Assembly: GCA_030278955.1 (NCBI GenBank) | Contig: JAOANR010000004.1 | Location: 53,695,459 to 53,759,458 of the forward strand | Length of the DNA stretch: 64,000 nucleotides | From: Hygrophila difformis | Taxonomy: Eukaryota; Streptophyta; Magnoliopsida; Lamiales; Acanthaceae | Reading direction: 5' to 3' | In this document: positions 35,192 through 48,100 of the stretch, piece by piece | Layout: each line of letters opens with the position of its first letter | Numbering within the stretch: the stretch's first letter is position 1 | Program-made: the position numbers and the translations under genes | Notes under the pieces: generated by a model | Told to the model about the DNA's origin: nothing | What the model saw: only the letters and a program-made list of their open reading frames with translations | The model's database searches: none

Positions 35192-36677
35192 CACTACAAG
35201 AAAAAAATCCAATTACCGACCCCAATTACCGACCACCATAGTACGGGTCGGATTTACCGACCCCATTACCGACCCCAAAGTGGGGTCGGTAAAATTTAGC
35301 CATTATTGGGCGCAGTGATATTTGAAAACCAAAACACCGACCATAATTAATGTGGTCGGTATTACCGACCCCATTACCGACCCCAATTGGGGTCGGTAAT
35401 TGTTACCGACCCCATTACCGACCCCAATTGGGGTCTGTAGTTTTTTTCAATTTTTTTTTTTAATTTTTTCCATTATTTTATTATTTAGTTTATATTTTTA
35501 TTAAATATTTATTTGATTATTTATATAATTTAATTATTTATTTATTTGGGCCAATTAATTAATTATTTATTTTATAATTTAATTATTTATTAATTTAATT
35601 ACTGAATTAATATTTTAATTATTTAATTTTTTTAATTTTTTTATTAAAAATAATTTTATATTATTATTTAAACTTATCTTAATTTTTGAATAATTTTATT
35701 ATTTTATTTAATTCATTGTTTTTAATTTTTTTGATTTAATTAATTAATAAAATATTTATTATTTAATTAATTTAATTTTATTTTATATTTCTATTCAATT
35801 AACTACAAAAAAAAAATTAAGTTAGCAACCGAAATTTGCGATTGAACATATTGGGTGGCTATTACCGACCGAATTAGCAACCGGATTATTCATATTGATT
35901 ATTGAATTTTATATTCCATATGTTATTTTTTAATTTTTAATTATGGAATTTAATATTTTTATAAATTTTTTAATTCAATTAATATTTAATCATATTGATT
36001 TCTGTTTTCTAAAATTTAATTAGTGATTTAATTAATTTTATCCATTTAGTTAATGAATTATTCTACAACTTATTTAATTAATATCAATTTTTATACTATT
36101 TTTTTAAGTTATTAATTACATATTTATATATAAAAATATTATATATATTTAATAAATTACATATGATAACATGAAAAGTTGTGTATCCGGATGGCACGCG
36201 CGTGGGTGATGAATGCACCTCACCTGGGTTCGAATCCTCTCTACAGCATTTAGGGGGGAATTAATATATATGACACGTGGCGGGTTTCCATTGGTGGTGC
36301 GAAGGGCTAGCCCAGCTGGTTAGGGTTGTGACTCGGTGGTGCGAGGTTATGGGTTCGAGCTCTCCTGAGCACATTTTATTTCATATAAGAAATTTACCGA
36401 CCCCAAAATGGGGTCGGTAATCTCGGGTCCTCGAGGCCCCTAGACCTCGCTTACCAACCCCAATGTTGGTCGGTAATGGAGTCGGTAATTTTACCGACCC
36501 ACATGGGGTCGGTAATCTCCCGACCCCCAGAATCTTTGGTCGGAGCCAAATTACCTACCATCAATTTACCGACACGGGATTGGGGTCGGTAATGGTTTCG
36601 GTAAACCTGTAGACGACCCGTAAAACCTAGTTACCGACCCCATTTTGGGGTCGGTAAAACGAAATTTTCTTGTAGTG
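35192..36677. mobile_element. Non-autonomous CACTA element, TSD CCG
   Basis: This 1486-bp element starts CACTACAAGAAAA and ends TTTTCTTGTAGTG, the classic CACTA termini. The 3-bp duplication CCG lies at 35189-35191 and 36678-36680. Subterminal repeats TTACCGACCCCA and TGGGGTCGGTAA cluster at both ends. The AT-rich interior has no TNP genes but carries two tRNA-like segments (36186-36375). Confidence 0.93.
36186..36375 (+). other. tRNA/SINE-head-like segments inside the CACTA element
   Basis: GGGTTCGAATCCTC (36228-36241) is a box-B-like sequence. Further on, TAGCCCAGCTGGTTAGG (36309-36325) is box-A-like, with GGGTTCGAGCTCT (36351-36363) as its box B. The second set could be a SINE head. Neither folds into an obvious intact tRNA gene. 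Confidence 0.5.
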
Positions 36678-37396
36678 CCGGGCAAGGTTATGATGCGGAT
36701 AAATGGAGGTGCGGATGTGCGGACTCCGTCCGCAGCCGTTGATTATTTTTATCATCCAATGGTTGAGATCATCTGTAGGGTTAGTTTCGTAATTTTATAT
36801 TAAATACACAATTCAACGACATGACATACACAATTCAGCAACGGAGCCTATGCAATTCAGCGACCCGGCTATGCAATTCAGCAATATTATTTTGTTCATC
36901 TCAGCGGCGTTTTGAAGTTAGAGCCATTTGAAGTTCATTGCGATTTTAAATGCATCTCAGCGACGGAGTATACACAATTCAATGACATGGCCAATACAAA
37001 TTCAGCGACATGGGATATGCAATTCAGCGACATTATTGTATTCATTTCAGCGACACAATTTTATATATTTCAGCGATATATATAGTTCTAGGCATTTTAA
37101 ACGCATCTCAGTGACGAGCCCCACACAATTCAACACCACGACCCTATGTAATTCAGCGACAATGACAACACAATTTAGCAACTTGATATATTATTTCTCA
37201 GCGATATGTTATATAAAATACCTAACAAGTAAAATTACGAAACTACCCCTAAAAATGATCTCGACCGTTGAATGATGAAAATGATCAACGGCTCAAGGGC
37301 GATGTCCACACGGTACGGACGATGGCTGTCCGCATAGCAACGCCGACCATTACATCCCAAATCTTGTACTAATAAGTGATGGATAAGGAAGTATTT

Positions 37397-37538
37397 GTTT
37401 TTTTTTAAACAAGTGACACTCAAAGTGTTTGCAAAAAGTAATGGGAGGCCAGAGCACATAAACTACAAATGTATAAATGGGAGGAATAAAAAGTCGGGTG
37501 GAGAATTGAACCCCAAACTATAAAGTTGGAAATCAAGG
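37397..37538 (-). mobile_element. Possible SINE, divergent subfamily
   Basis: On the minus strand it has GGGGTTCAATTCTCC (box-B-like), a body with TTTGAGTGTCACTTGTTTA like the 3' end at 21853, and an A tail. Only a short flanking repeat (GTATTT) is visible. Confidence 0.5.
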
Positions 37539-37619
37539 GTATTTTAGTATAAATTTGAAGAAACCAAAATCCATTTTAATTTGAGTTTGGATTTTAACTT
37601 ACCAGGCAACAATCTATTA

Positions 37620-37878
37620 CTTCATCCGTTCCTAAATAAATGCAACATACTCAAATTTCACGCAATTCAATGCACAATTTTAAGCCGTAATAACTCAAAT
37701 TCCATACAAGTAAAAATTGTGAAGATCTGGTATTCTAAATATATGCGATTAGACGAATCCAACAAGATCTCGATTGACTATATTTTATCTTATATAATTG
37801 TATTAAAAAGTCGAGTCAAAGCTACTCAATAAATAATGGTAAAAGTCAAAACGTACAAATAAAAAAGAACGGAGGTAG
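37620..37878. mobile_element. Stowaway-like MITE, subfamily A
   Basis: It starts CTTCATCCGTTCCTAAATAA and ends AAAAAGAACGGAGGTAG, with TA on both sides. Confidence 0.83.
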
Positions 37879-38998
<1,120 letters not shown>

Positions 38999-40159
38999 AC
39001 ATATAAACCAACATTTATTTTAACATTGGTTTGTGCAATGTCCTGTGGAACTTAGAAGGCCTTTGATTTGTTGCTATCATCACTTTGTGGCTGTCACCGT
39101 TAAACTAATAAGTACAACTATCGTAATATTATTATGAATCTTTTATATTCATTGAATATTCATTTTTGCATATTATAGAGTATGTCGAGTTAAGCAACCA
39201 ACTAAAAAGTTAATATTGATACCCGCAATAATTAATATATTGAGGTTGCTTGAGAATTAATGGGTTCGCTGATTTTCGAACAAACTGATTATATTTTTAT
39301 GATAGTAATTCTGTCTAAAATCAGAGTATCACAAACACACATAATATAATCTTGAAATTCTGTGTACTCAAAAGCCTTGTGTCTCACACCAAGTGAAAAT
39401 TGAAACCCCTAACCCGAAACTAAAATATTAAAAAGTTAATTGTTAAAATTAAGTTTGTAATAAAAAATGAGAATTAAAATTCATGCATTATAAAAGCGAC
39501 ATTACGAGTGTCAATGTTTAAAATAAATTTTATACACAAAAAGTAAGAGCGCGTAATATATAATGATGATGCAGAGAATGCATGGTTCTTTGCGTGTGAT
39601 GTTTATTTTAAAGTGAAATTAATTTATAAATATGGATGGTAAGTGAATTAAGTGCACACTTGTAATAACTATATATACAAACGTACGGAAATTAGTTTCT
39701 TTTTACGCATTATCTTTCTCAAATTAATGTATATATACATATAAACTTTAATTTACTTACTTACTCAAGGTTTTAAGAGTTTTTTTTTGTGTCAGAAAAT
39801 TCAGTGGGCAGTGGCATACCAATTGGAATTAACATGCAATGCATTAAATTAAATTATTTTTGCTACAAACATTAAATTAAATTATTGTAACGAAATCTTG
39901 AAAAATCAAATTACGATACAGAGTGGACGATATCAACACAATTCAAAAACACGATACGGTTCGTAGTTCACTTCATACCAGTGATGATCAATTTATACAC
40001 ACGTATATTAACTCAATAATAAATATTAATAAAACCTCACCGTATGTATAAATTATTTCTTAAAATAAAAAAGAAACCCCTCCCAAAAAAAAAAAAAAAA
40101 ATTACCCCATTTTGTTTTTCGAAAGAGCAAATGGAAAAGAGAAATCAGCAGCAGCATCA
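38999..40159. other. AT-rich spacer and 3' flank of the 157-aa gene
   Basis: No gene was seen. An A17 run lies at about 40085-40101. Confidence 0.4.
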
Positions 40160-40633
40160 TCAATTGACAACATCAATCTTGGTGGTGCACGACAGCAGCC
40201 GCCGGAAAACGGAGGCGAGGAAGGAGCACGAGGAGGCGCGATTCCTCCGGCCGCCGTCTGCGGGGGACCTATACGTCTTTTTCTTGGGCGGCGGTTTATC
40301 CTTATTATTGGGCTTGGGGTTATGGCGGCGGCCGCGGCCGAGGCACTTGATGATGGGTTTTTTGTGATCGTCGGCATGATCTTCCTCCCGGGAGAAAGTG
40401 TAGCTCCTCAAATAGAGCTGGCGGCAGGAGATGCTGTCGACGACCCTCGGATGGCCGTAGGTGCGGTCGCCGGCGGCGTTCCTTCTGGACGATCCCGAGG
40501 ACGAAGACAGAGAGCTCATGGAACGGACGAACTCGAAGTCGGATTCGGGCCACTTGTAGAGGTTGACGTAGGTTGCCCGGACGACGGGGACGCGCGTGTC
40601 CTCCACGCAGCGGGAGATGCAGGTTGAAGCCAT
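40160..40633 (-). CDS. Plant-specific 157-aa protein of unknown function
   Basis: This single exon starts MASTCISRCVED. Conserved blocks I recognise from a small angiosperm family without known function are VRATYVNLYKWPESDFEFV (about residues 19-37), RVVDSISCRQLYLRSYTFSR (about 63-82) and a C-terminal VFRRLLSCT. A basic Pro/Lys stretch (NPKPNNKDKPPPKKK) lies between the last two blocks. I see no signal peptide, membrane segment or catalytic motif, so localisation and role are unknown. The coding strand is GC-rich against very AT-rich flanks. The start fits a TATA box 75 nt upstream. An overlapping plus-strand frame of 171 codons (40112-40627) is a shadow. Confidence 0.72.
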   Translation of the reverse strand: MASTCISRCVEDTRVPVVRATYVNLYKWPESDFEFVRSMSSLSSSSGSSRRNAAGDRTYGHPRVVDSISCRQLYLRSYTFSREEDHADDHKKPIIKCLGRGRRHNPKPNNKDKPPPKKKTYRSPADGGRRNRASSCSFLASVFRRLLSCTTKIDVVN

Positions 40634-40707
40634 TGATGATGGCTGCTGCTGTTGTTATGGAGGAGAGGAGAAGAAAAGCAGCGGTGGGTAAAAGAAAGGA
40701 GGAGATC

Positions 40708-40714
40708 CTTTATA
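40708..40714 (-). promoter_or_regulatory. TATA box of the 157-aa gene
   Basis: TATAAAG on the minus strand lies about 75 nt before the ATG, in the context CTCTATAAAGGATC. Confidence 0.55.
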
Positions 40715-40917
40715 GAGATGGGTACTTATTAAGATTTGTAAGAATGATCGCAATCGGTCGGGTCGGGTCGGGTCGGAACTCCGAACTGCTAAGTGCTAAC
40801 TGAAATATGGAGTAGTACATATTTGGTGCGAGTTGACTCTAAATCAGGGAAAGCTTTTGTCCAAATCTTTTCCATTATTATTCAATAGCTTTTCATGTTA
40901 TTCTATAGCGTTCCTAA

Positions 40918-41160
40918 ATAGGAGTAGAAAGCTCAATTTCAATAATTAAGGTTTGCACTAATTAACTTATAAATTTACAGTTTTACTCTTCAATTAAACT
41001 TATTCTTAATAAATGTCAACAAATAACATTTATTTAAAGTGAAGGGCAATACAGTAAAAACATAGCATAACTACCTATAACTACTTAAAAATAACAATTA
41101 TTGTGGAACACACTTTTGAATCTTTAAAAAGACAACTAAACTAAAAAGGAACAGAGGGAG
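40918..41160. mobile_element. Stowaway-like MITE, subfamily B (inverted)
   Basis: The right end AAAAGGAACAGAGGGAG is followed by TA. The body is the reverse complement of the copies at 23550 and 49795. The left end is shortened (GGAGTAGAAAGCTC). Confidence 0.72.
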
Positions 41161-42109
41161 TATATACCGTTTTGAATAATTTTTGGAGGCACCCAATTGT
41201 ATTTATAGATGTAATGTAAAAAATTAAAAACTTGTTTTGAAATGATTTCTCCATGTAATATTATTCATTAATACTTTAAAGCCCATATTTACTTTACATT
41301 ATTTGATTTATTAATTAAGAAATCTCAATGGAATTAATGTCTAAAAGGTATGTTTGGCAAAATCATATGAATTGGATTGCATATAAAAATGGATGAGCGA
41401 TGCATATTAAAGAACATAGACCATAGGTAATAGTAGGAAAGAACGGGCGCCCGAATTCAACTCACTTATTTAATTTTACAATATAGCACAACTGTACGGA
41501 TATAAATAGAAATCAGAAACAGGTTTTAGATTTTTCTCGAGAGTTTTTGTAATACTATGTTTTTGAATTTTTAATTCAAATGGTTTTGGTTCTTAAATTA
41601 ATTACTTTATCAAACAAAAATTACTCTGAATGGTTATAGCTCTATAGCCCTCTAGCCTCTTCAGACAAGAAGAAAAACAATTGACAAGTTGGCAATTTAT
41701 CAAACAGAAAACTTCAAAGTGAAACCAGACCATTTCTGCATAACAAACATTACAAGACCTCAGGAAATTGTACAAGTTTAAAGCCAAACCATATATTGTG
41801 AACGACGAAAAGATGCCTTAGAAACAACCAAACCTTTCACAACCACCATCCAAATAACATTCATACATACATTATGAGAAGGCCTTGAGCCTTCAGATGT
41901 CACCGGATTAGATTCACCACAAGTATCAACAGCAAATCGACAACATGACCAAATTCCGCCAAAATCATCGTTGCATGAGCCAATATAATGCTTGCAGAGT
42001 TTCTGTCATTAACGTTGCTTTATAAGAATGAGAAAATCTTTTGGTTAAACCATAGATGTTAACTGAATTTTCATTTCTTCTCTCGAATAAATAACAGTAT
42101 GAGTACCTT
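41161..42109. other. Spacer and PHOT1 3' flank
   Basis: It includes the probable PHOT1 3' UTR on the right side. No further coding region was seen. Confidence 0.45.
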
Positions 42110-45100
42110 TCAAAAGACGTTCTGTTGCAGATCATCTAGTTCAGGATTTACATTGTTTTCTTCCTTATCGAAAATTGGGGCGTCGAGCACAGGTGGATCC
42201 TACAGAGTTTTCAAGAAACATGAGTTTAAATGGAAACTAGGAAAATAACAAATATTAATAAAATTGAACCGTGAATTCAACTTGTATAATTGAAGTCAAG
42301 CAAAGAAAACTTGTAGTATAACTGAACTGATAAAATTACTGAGAATACACACATTAGGAAAATACATAACGTGGAAATTATACTTTCGAATTTCATCTTG
42401 CAGGCTAGAAAGTGGTCTAATACTCTTATTTATAGAGTTGTATAAAAGGTTGACTTTCCTGAACTCAATTCAACAGACAGGGTTGTATCGGAAAGAGAAT
42501 CAGGAATCAAGAATCTGTATTATTACCATGCACCGAATAAGAGCCCAATTGATACCACGGAAAAATGGATGCTGCTTCACTTCATTGGCCCCCTCTCGTG
42601 ATGCTAGCCTGTTTTTGGGATCTCTATGCAGCAGTCGATACATCAATTGTTTTGCTTGAAGACTTACCTGTAGTAGAGTAATGTCATTTATAGAATTGTA
42701 TTGCTTTTCACAATGATAGTGTCTGTTGAAAAAATTAAAAATGGATATAGAGGCTGATACCACTTTACTTCTTGGAAACTTCAAATCCTTGTGAAGAATA
42801 TTTGCAAAGGTCTTCTGCCTTGTCTTCCCCCGAAACGGTGTATATCCATATAGCATTTCATATAAGAGAATTCCTACAGAGGAATATGGAGCAAAAGGAG
42901 TATTAGTTGTATGTTAATCGATCCCTTTTAGATTACAAAGCAACTGGCAAAGCTTTTATCACAAAGACTTGCTAGAAATTACCTAGAGCCCACCAATCAA
43001 CTGCACTAGTATGGCCGGCTCCAGTAATGATTTCCTGTTTTACACGAAAGCGGCCAACAGTAAGTAGAAAATACTAATGAACAGAATGAATATATAAGAA
43101 GACAATGCATTATACTTAATTCGTTTATGCCAAACTAAGATTAGGTAAATGAATCTTGAGCCATTCTTGATTTTTAAATTGTGCACTGGAAGAGTGGAGA
43201 AGATGCTAACCGGAGCTATGTATTCTTCAGTACCAACAAAAGAATTTGATGCTCGCATTGGTTCTGCCACAAAAATTGGAGCCTGATGACCTTTTTGACT
43301 TTTGTGGCTCTTTTTCTTTTCATTTATTTCTGGAATCAAAAGCTGCTTATGCACCAATTTGAAAGAAAAAATGAGAATAAAAGAAAAGAAAAGGTTGGTG
43401 TCAAGGGTCGGGCCCTCTTTCGAGGGCAGTCCGAAGTAGGGCATAAGACACACCTGTGGTTTGCAAGATGTCAAGCAGGACAAATCGAAGTCGGTCAGAG
43501 CAATATGACCATTCTTCTGAAGTAAAACATTTTCTGGTTTCAAATCTCTGTAGATTACGCCTGCAGCAAGAACATATAAGATGCCATGGATATTTGTGTT
43601 CTGTGTATAATAGTCAAGGATAAAGCTCTACCTTGGCAATGAAGATACTCGAGTGCCACTACTACTTGAGCAGCATAGTATCTATAGAAAATAATCAGAA
43701 AACATTAAAAAGCAGGTTACGTTCACAGAAAACTAAATATAGCTTATCATGTCTGATTAAAAGATAAATTTGAGAAAAATTAAATGAACAATCATAAACA
43801 TATGCAAATTAAATGAACAATCATACTAATTCTGGATACTGAGTGCATACCTTGCGGAATCTTCTTTCAGAACTTTCGTTGGTTGCTTGTCAAGAAGAAG
43901 AAAAAGCTCTCCACCAGGGCAGTAATCAGTTATCAAACAGATATGAGTTTTGGTCTGCGGAGTAATACAAAAGAATTAACAATCAAAACATTACAGGGAA
44001 AAAGCAGCTATGAGAATTTGGAGCAGCTATATGTCTATTATGAAAGAAAATTTAATTAAAAATGAATGCAAGCTCGAAAATTTCTTATTTCTTCTTCTCA
44101 CCTGAAAAGAAGCATACAATGCAGGAAGAAAGGGGTGGTCCAACAAATCAAGGATTTCTCTTTCAGCACAAGCTCTGTGCACCTACATAAGTTAAAAAAG
44201 GATATCAGCAAGCAATGACATGGCTTAATAGTTCAGAGGCATAACCTCTTGGACAAATAAACAAATTTAGCTTCTTACCTTGTTTCGGTTAAGCATTACA
44301 CCCTTGTCCATTGCTTTCATGGCAAAGTATTGCCCTGTTCCACATAGTTCTACTAAATGCACACTGCAAGGAGAACAATCAACTTTATATCAATTAAGCA
44401 AATAACTAGGCTTTCTATAAAGTGTTTTATGGGCAGGCGTCCTGATTTACAGTAATGACTACTGAAAACTTTCAGTCATGGGTAGAGCAAAATGACAAAG
44501 CTCAGTCACATCTAGTGTCACTACTCGCTATGTTTTCTTTTGCACAAACCATTACGTTAAACAAATTAAGCACTCAGTTGTACAAAACAACATTTAAGAA
44601 AATTTAGGAAGACCAAACTCCAGTATCTTGTAAAATTTTCAATGAAAACTGTGATAATCTTTCATAATAGGAGCTTGTAGCACTAAGTATGAGGCAGTAT
44701 AAAATCCAATACAGTTAATGTGTGTGTGTGTGTGTGTGTGTGTGCTTTTAAATAATTTTCATGATTATGATAAGATATCACGAGGAACATACCTTCCGGT
44801 ATCACCAGATCCTAATGGTTTTATCGGCTTAAAATGCTTCAAGCCCAACTCTTCTCCACCATCTCGAATCTGCATGTGAAAAATAGAATTGCTCAATAAT
44901 GCAGTATATGGTGCAAAATTATGTCTAGAACTGAAATATATAATACATTCTTTGCACCACTTTTAAATGAATTGGCAAATGACCTAAAATTGCTGGCATG
45001 TCTGAGCATCAACTATGAATATATATCAAGTAAATTAAACAGGTACTCCGTAATTCCCTAATGCCAAATAAATTCATAAGAATGATCCTTCAATGAGAAT

Positions 45101-48100
45101 AGTAAATTTTAACTTTCTACAAGAAGAAAGAAAAAACAAGAATTTCTAGTCAGAAATCAGATCCGACTGCACAAACAAAAGATTATCATATAAATTGGTC
45201 ATATGAGAAAGAGATAGGCACCTGTCTGGGTCCAGGTCAGATGGATTTGTTTCACATGATACGAGAAAATTTCATACAGTTTACTTCACTATTGAGCATA
45301 TAAATGAGTTTGAAAAATCATACTTCAGTTAATCATATCATCTACCTGTTGTATGGCTTTCCATGGAGGGCTATCCTTTCTATGGGGCTTTGGATGAACA
45401 ACTTTTGAATGATTTTTCCACAAGTCCTCGGGTTTCTGTACGATGATTCAAAAACCATAAATTTCCAAAAATCACCATAAAAACTTTAGTGAATTATGCA
45501 AACTGACAGGATACTACCGTATTTGCATCCGGAAGCTCTCTGACAGCCTCGTCAACGTTTTCAGCAGTTTCTTTCACCTAGGAAAGAACAAATGAAAATA
45601 ATAAGTATTCAGTCAACAGTCCATGTACCAAAAGGCCATCAATCAGATCCATTGTACAGAAAATCACCAGTTTGGCACTTTGGGTTGCTGTGGCCTCAGG
45701 AATGCAGTTGTAAAGTGGCTCTACGTGTTCACTTCCATCAAGTTGAACTCCGATAAAGTACTGCACCTCTCCCTATGCAGACAGACAGATGCGAGTAATT
45801 AGGGACAAAACAATTTCCACATGCTACACTAAACCCAACAGGCTATCCAACACATCCGGAAAATGCATCCAGATTGCAAACCTTTTGGTCACGCATAGGC
45901 TGCAGATGAAACAAATTCCAGAACTTTTTACCTGCGGGTTCATAAAAAATGAGACAAACAATATCAGAAAGACGCAAACTTAGTTACTAGAAGAATTTCA
46001 CATTACCTTTCTATCAACTTAAATTCACTGACAGCAATTTTTCAATATAATTGCAGGTCACAAACCTCCCAAAAAAGATATACACTCATTCAATTTCCAA
46101 ACTTAATACCAAAAGCAAGAACACATACCAGTTTTTGTGTAGTTGATGAGCTGGACAGTAACCTCTGTTTGGTTATCAATTGCTGCTCTTATTTTCCTAA
46201 CAGTAGCTGGATCTGTTTCTGGTCCTTGAAGAAATCTGAAAAGATACATTATAAGTTTGATTTTATCTACAAGAAAAACAATATATCCATAAAACAAAAC
46301 AATCGTAGAGACTCAAACACAACACTCTATCATATTATTGACCAATCAGCGGCGGGGAGCCATCGTCACTGAGCCTGGGGGGAGCAATGTATAATTTGAA
46401 ATTATGGTAATGAGATTAGCAAGAATGTTTATTAAATTATAAAAAGGACAATGATTTTATAGCTGATCAAATGAAAATCCATTTATAATTAGGAAAAATT
46501 ATTTAAAAGTCTCGTTATAATTATTCTATGTAATTACAGTATTAATTTTTAATGTGATTTTATTTCTTTACGCATTTAATATTTTCAAAAAAAAAAAGAT
46601 TAATTAAATAATCAAGGTAATTGTTAACTCCAAAACCATCGATAACACCAAAACCATGCTTTACCTGCAATTTCTACCCAGGATTTCTTCCCGGCTGTAC
46701 TCGGTTAACTCCAAGAAACTATCAGAAGCAAATATCTAGCATTCATATAAAAAAACAATGTAATCAGTAAACCAAAAGAAAAAAGAAAATCATCTATTCA
46801 GCCAATTCCCGAAACAATCAATGAAGAGCCCATGTTCAACACACTTACAATAGGATTATCAGGCAACCTAGGATCAGTAATGACGAAATTTTTCTCTATA
46901 CGCTCAAGAGTAGTGGCTAAATCAATACCCTTTCTCATCTCCTTCTTCCTCACTTTATCATCCACACTATCCGGCCGTACATCGTCCTCGCTGTCCGACG
47001 AATCCCCATTCCTATTCTCTTCATCGTCGTCCATCATTTTGAAATCCAGCTCCTCCTCATCCTGAGCACTACTTTCACGCCTCCCCTTCTTCAGAATCCT
47101 AAGATTACCATACGACATTGCATCATTTGCATCTAAAAGATTGATCAATACTAAAGTAATATGGAAGATGTAATTACCCCATGAAGGAACGGCGAGTGGT
47201 TTTCTTGGGAGGGTTTTCCGGGATCTCACTGATCTTCTGCATTGAAGTTCGGGTGCCGGCGTGGGAATGGCGGCGGGGTGGGACTGAGTTATCGAAGCTG
47301 CGGCGAGTTTGGGCGTCGAAGATTTCATGGTCGTCGGATTTTCGGAAGAGGGGGCGATTGGCGGATTCGCTGAGCGCTCTTGCGCGGGAGGGTTTCCTGA
47401 CGGCGTCAACTAACTCCATCACTGAATTTGACGCCTGTTCCTTCTGCCGCGCTAATGGGAATGTCAAATTGTATGTGCTTTATTTATCATTAGACTTGAC
47501 TAGACATATTTATTTATAGTACTATTAAAAGCGGTAATTATAAGTCAAACATAAACATGGTGACAGATTAGGACTTCCTCATGGAATGGGAAATGCTTTA
47601 AAATTGTGTTTTGTGTGAAATCATAGGACTTCTGCCGGTTTGTTCACTCCAACCCTCTCATCACTACAACTCAAGACTTCTCAAAATGATTGATATCAGA
47701 TTTTTAGCTTGTGAGCAATTATTGAGTTTTAGTTGTTTATTAAGCACGATTTTGAATTGGAACATCATGCAAATAATAGTTTTGGGAGGGTTTACTCTGT
47801 ACTTCCAAAGGCCTATCAAATATCTTGATTTGAAAAAAATCATTTATTTAAAATTAAATTTAGATACAATTGAGTTCTTGAATTATGTTTACATATAACC
47901 AATAAGTTTATACTTACCGTATTCTCATTGCATATATTGAGATGCTTTTGGTTTTAGCCATTTCATGGGGCGGAATCCATATATTTACTTCATAATATAA
48001 TATTTCCTCCTTTTTCAAATGTTTTTAACATTTGAAAAAAAAGTTACTATTCACACACAGACTTTTATTTAAAGTTTTATCATAGTTATACAAGTTAAAA

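Larger units (their letters stand above)
35190..37348. mobile_element. Mutator-like (MULE) non-autonomous element carrying a CACTA insertion
   Basis: Long imperfect inverted ends exceed 100 bp. At the left, ATGCGGATAAATGG through AGCCGTTGATTATTTTTATC to TTTCGTAATTTTA (36691-36800) mirrors the right end (about 37230-37348). The 9-bp repeat ATTACATCC lies at 35181-35189 and 37349-37357, which fits a MULE TSD if the CACTA element at 35192-36677 is removed. The interior (36800-37230) has about a dozen CAATTCAGCGAC-type repeats. No transposase was seen. Confidence 0.65.

Noticed and set aside
36186..36375. Functional tRNA gene
   Set aside because: Box motifs are present but no complete cloverleaf with acceptor stem and anticodon could be drawn.
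40112..40627. 171-codon plus-strand frame opposite the 157-aa protein
   Set aside because: It has no conserved blocks; the minus-strand frame carries family motifs and a TATA box.
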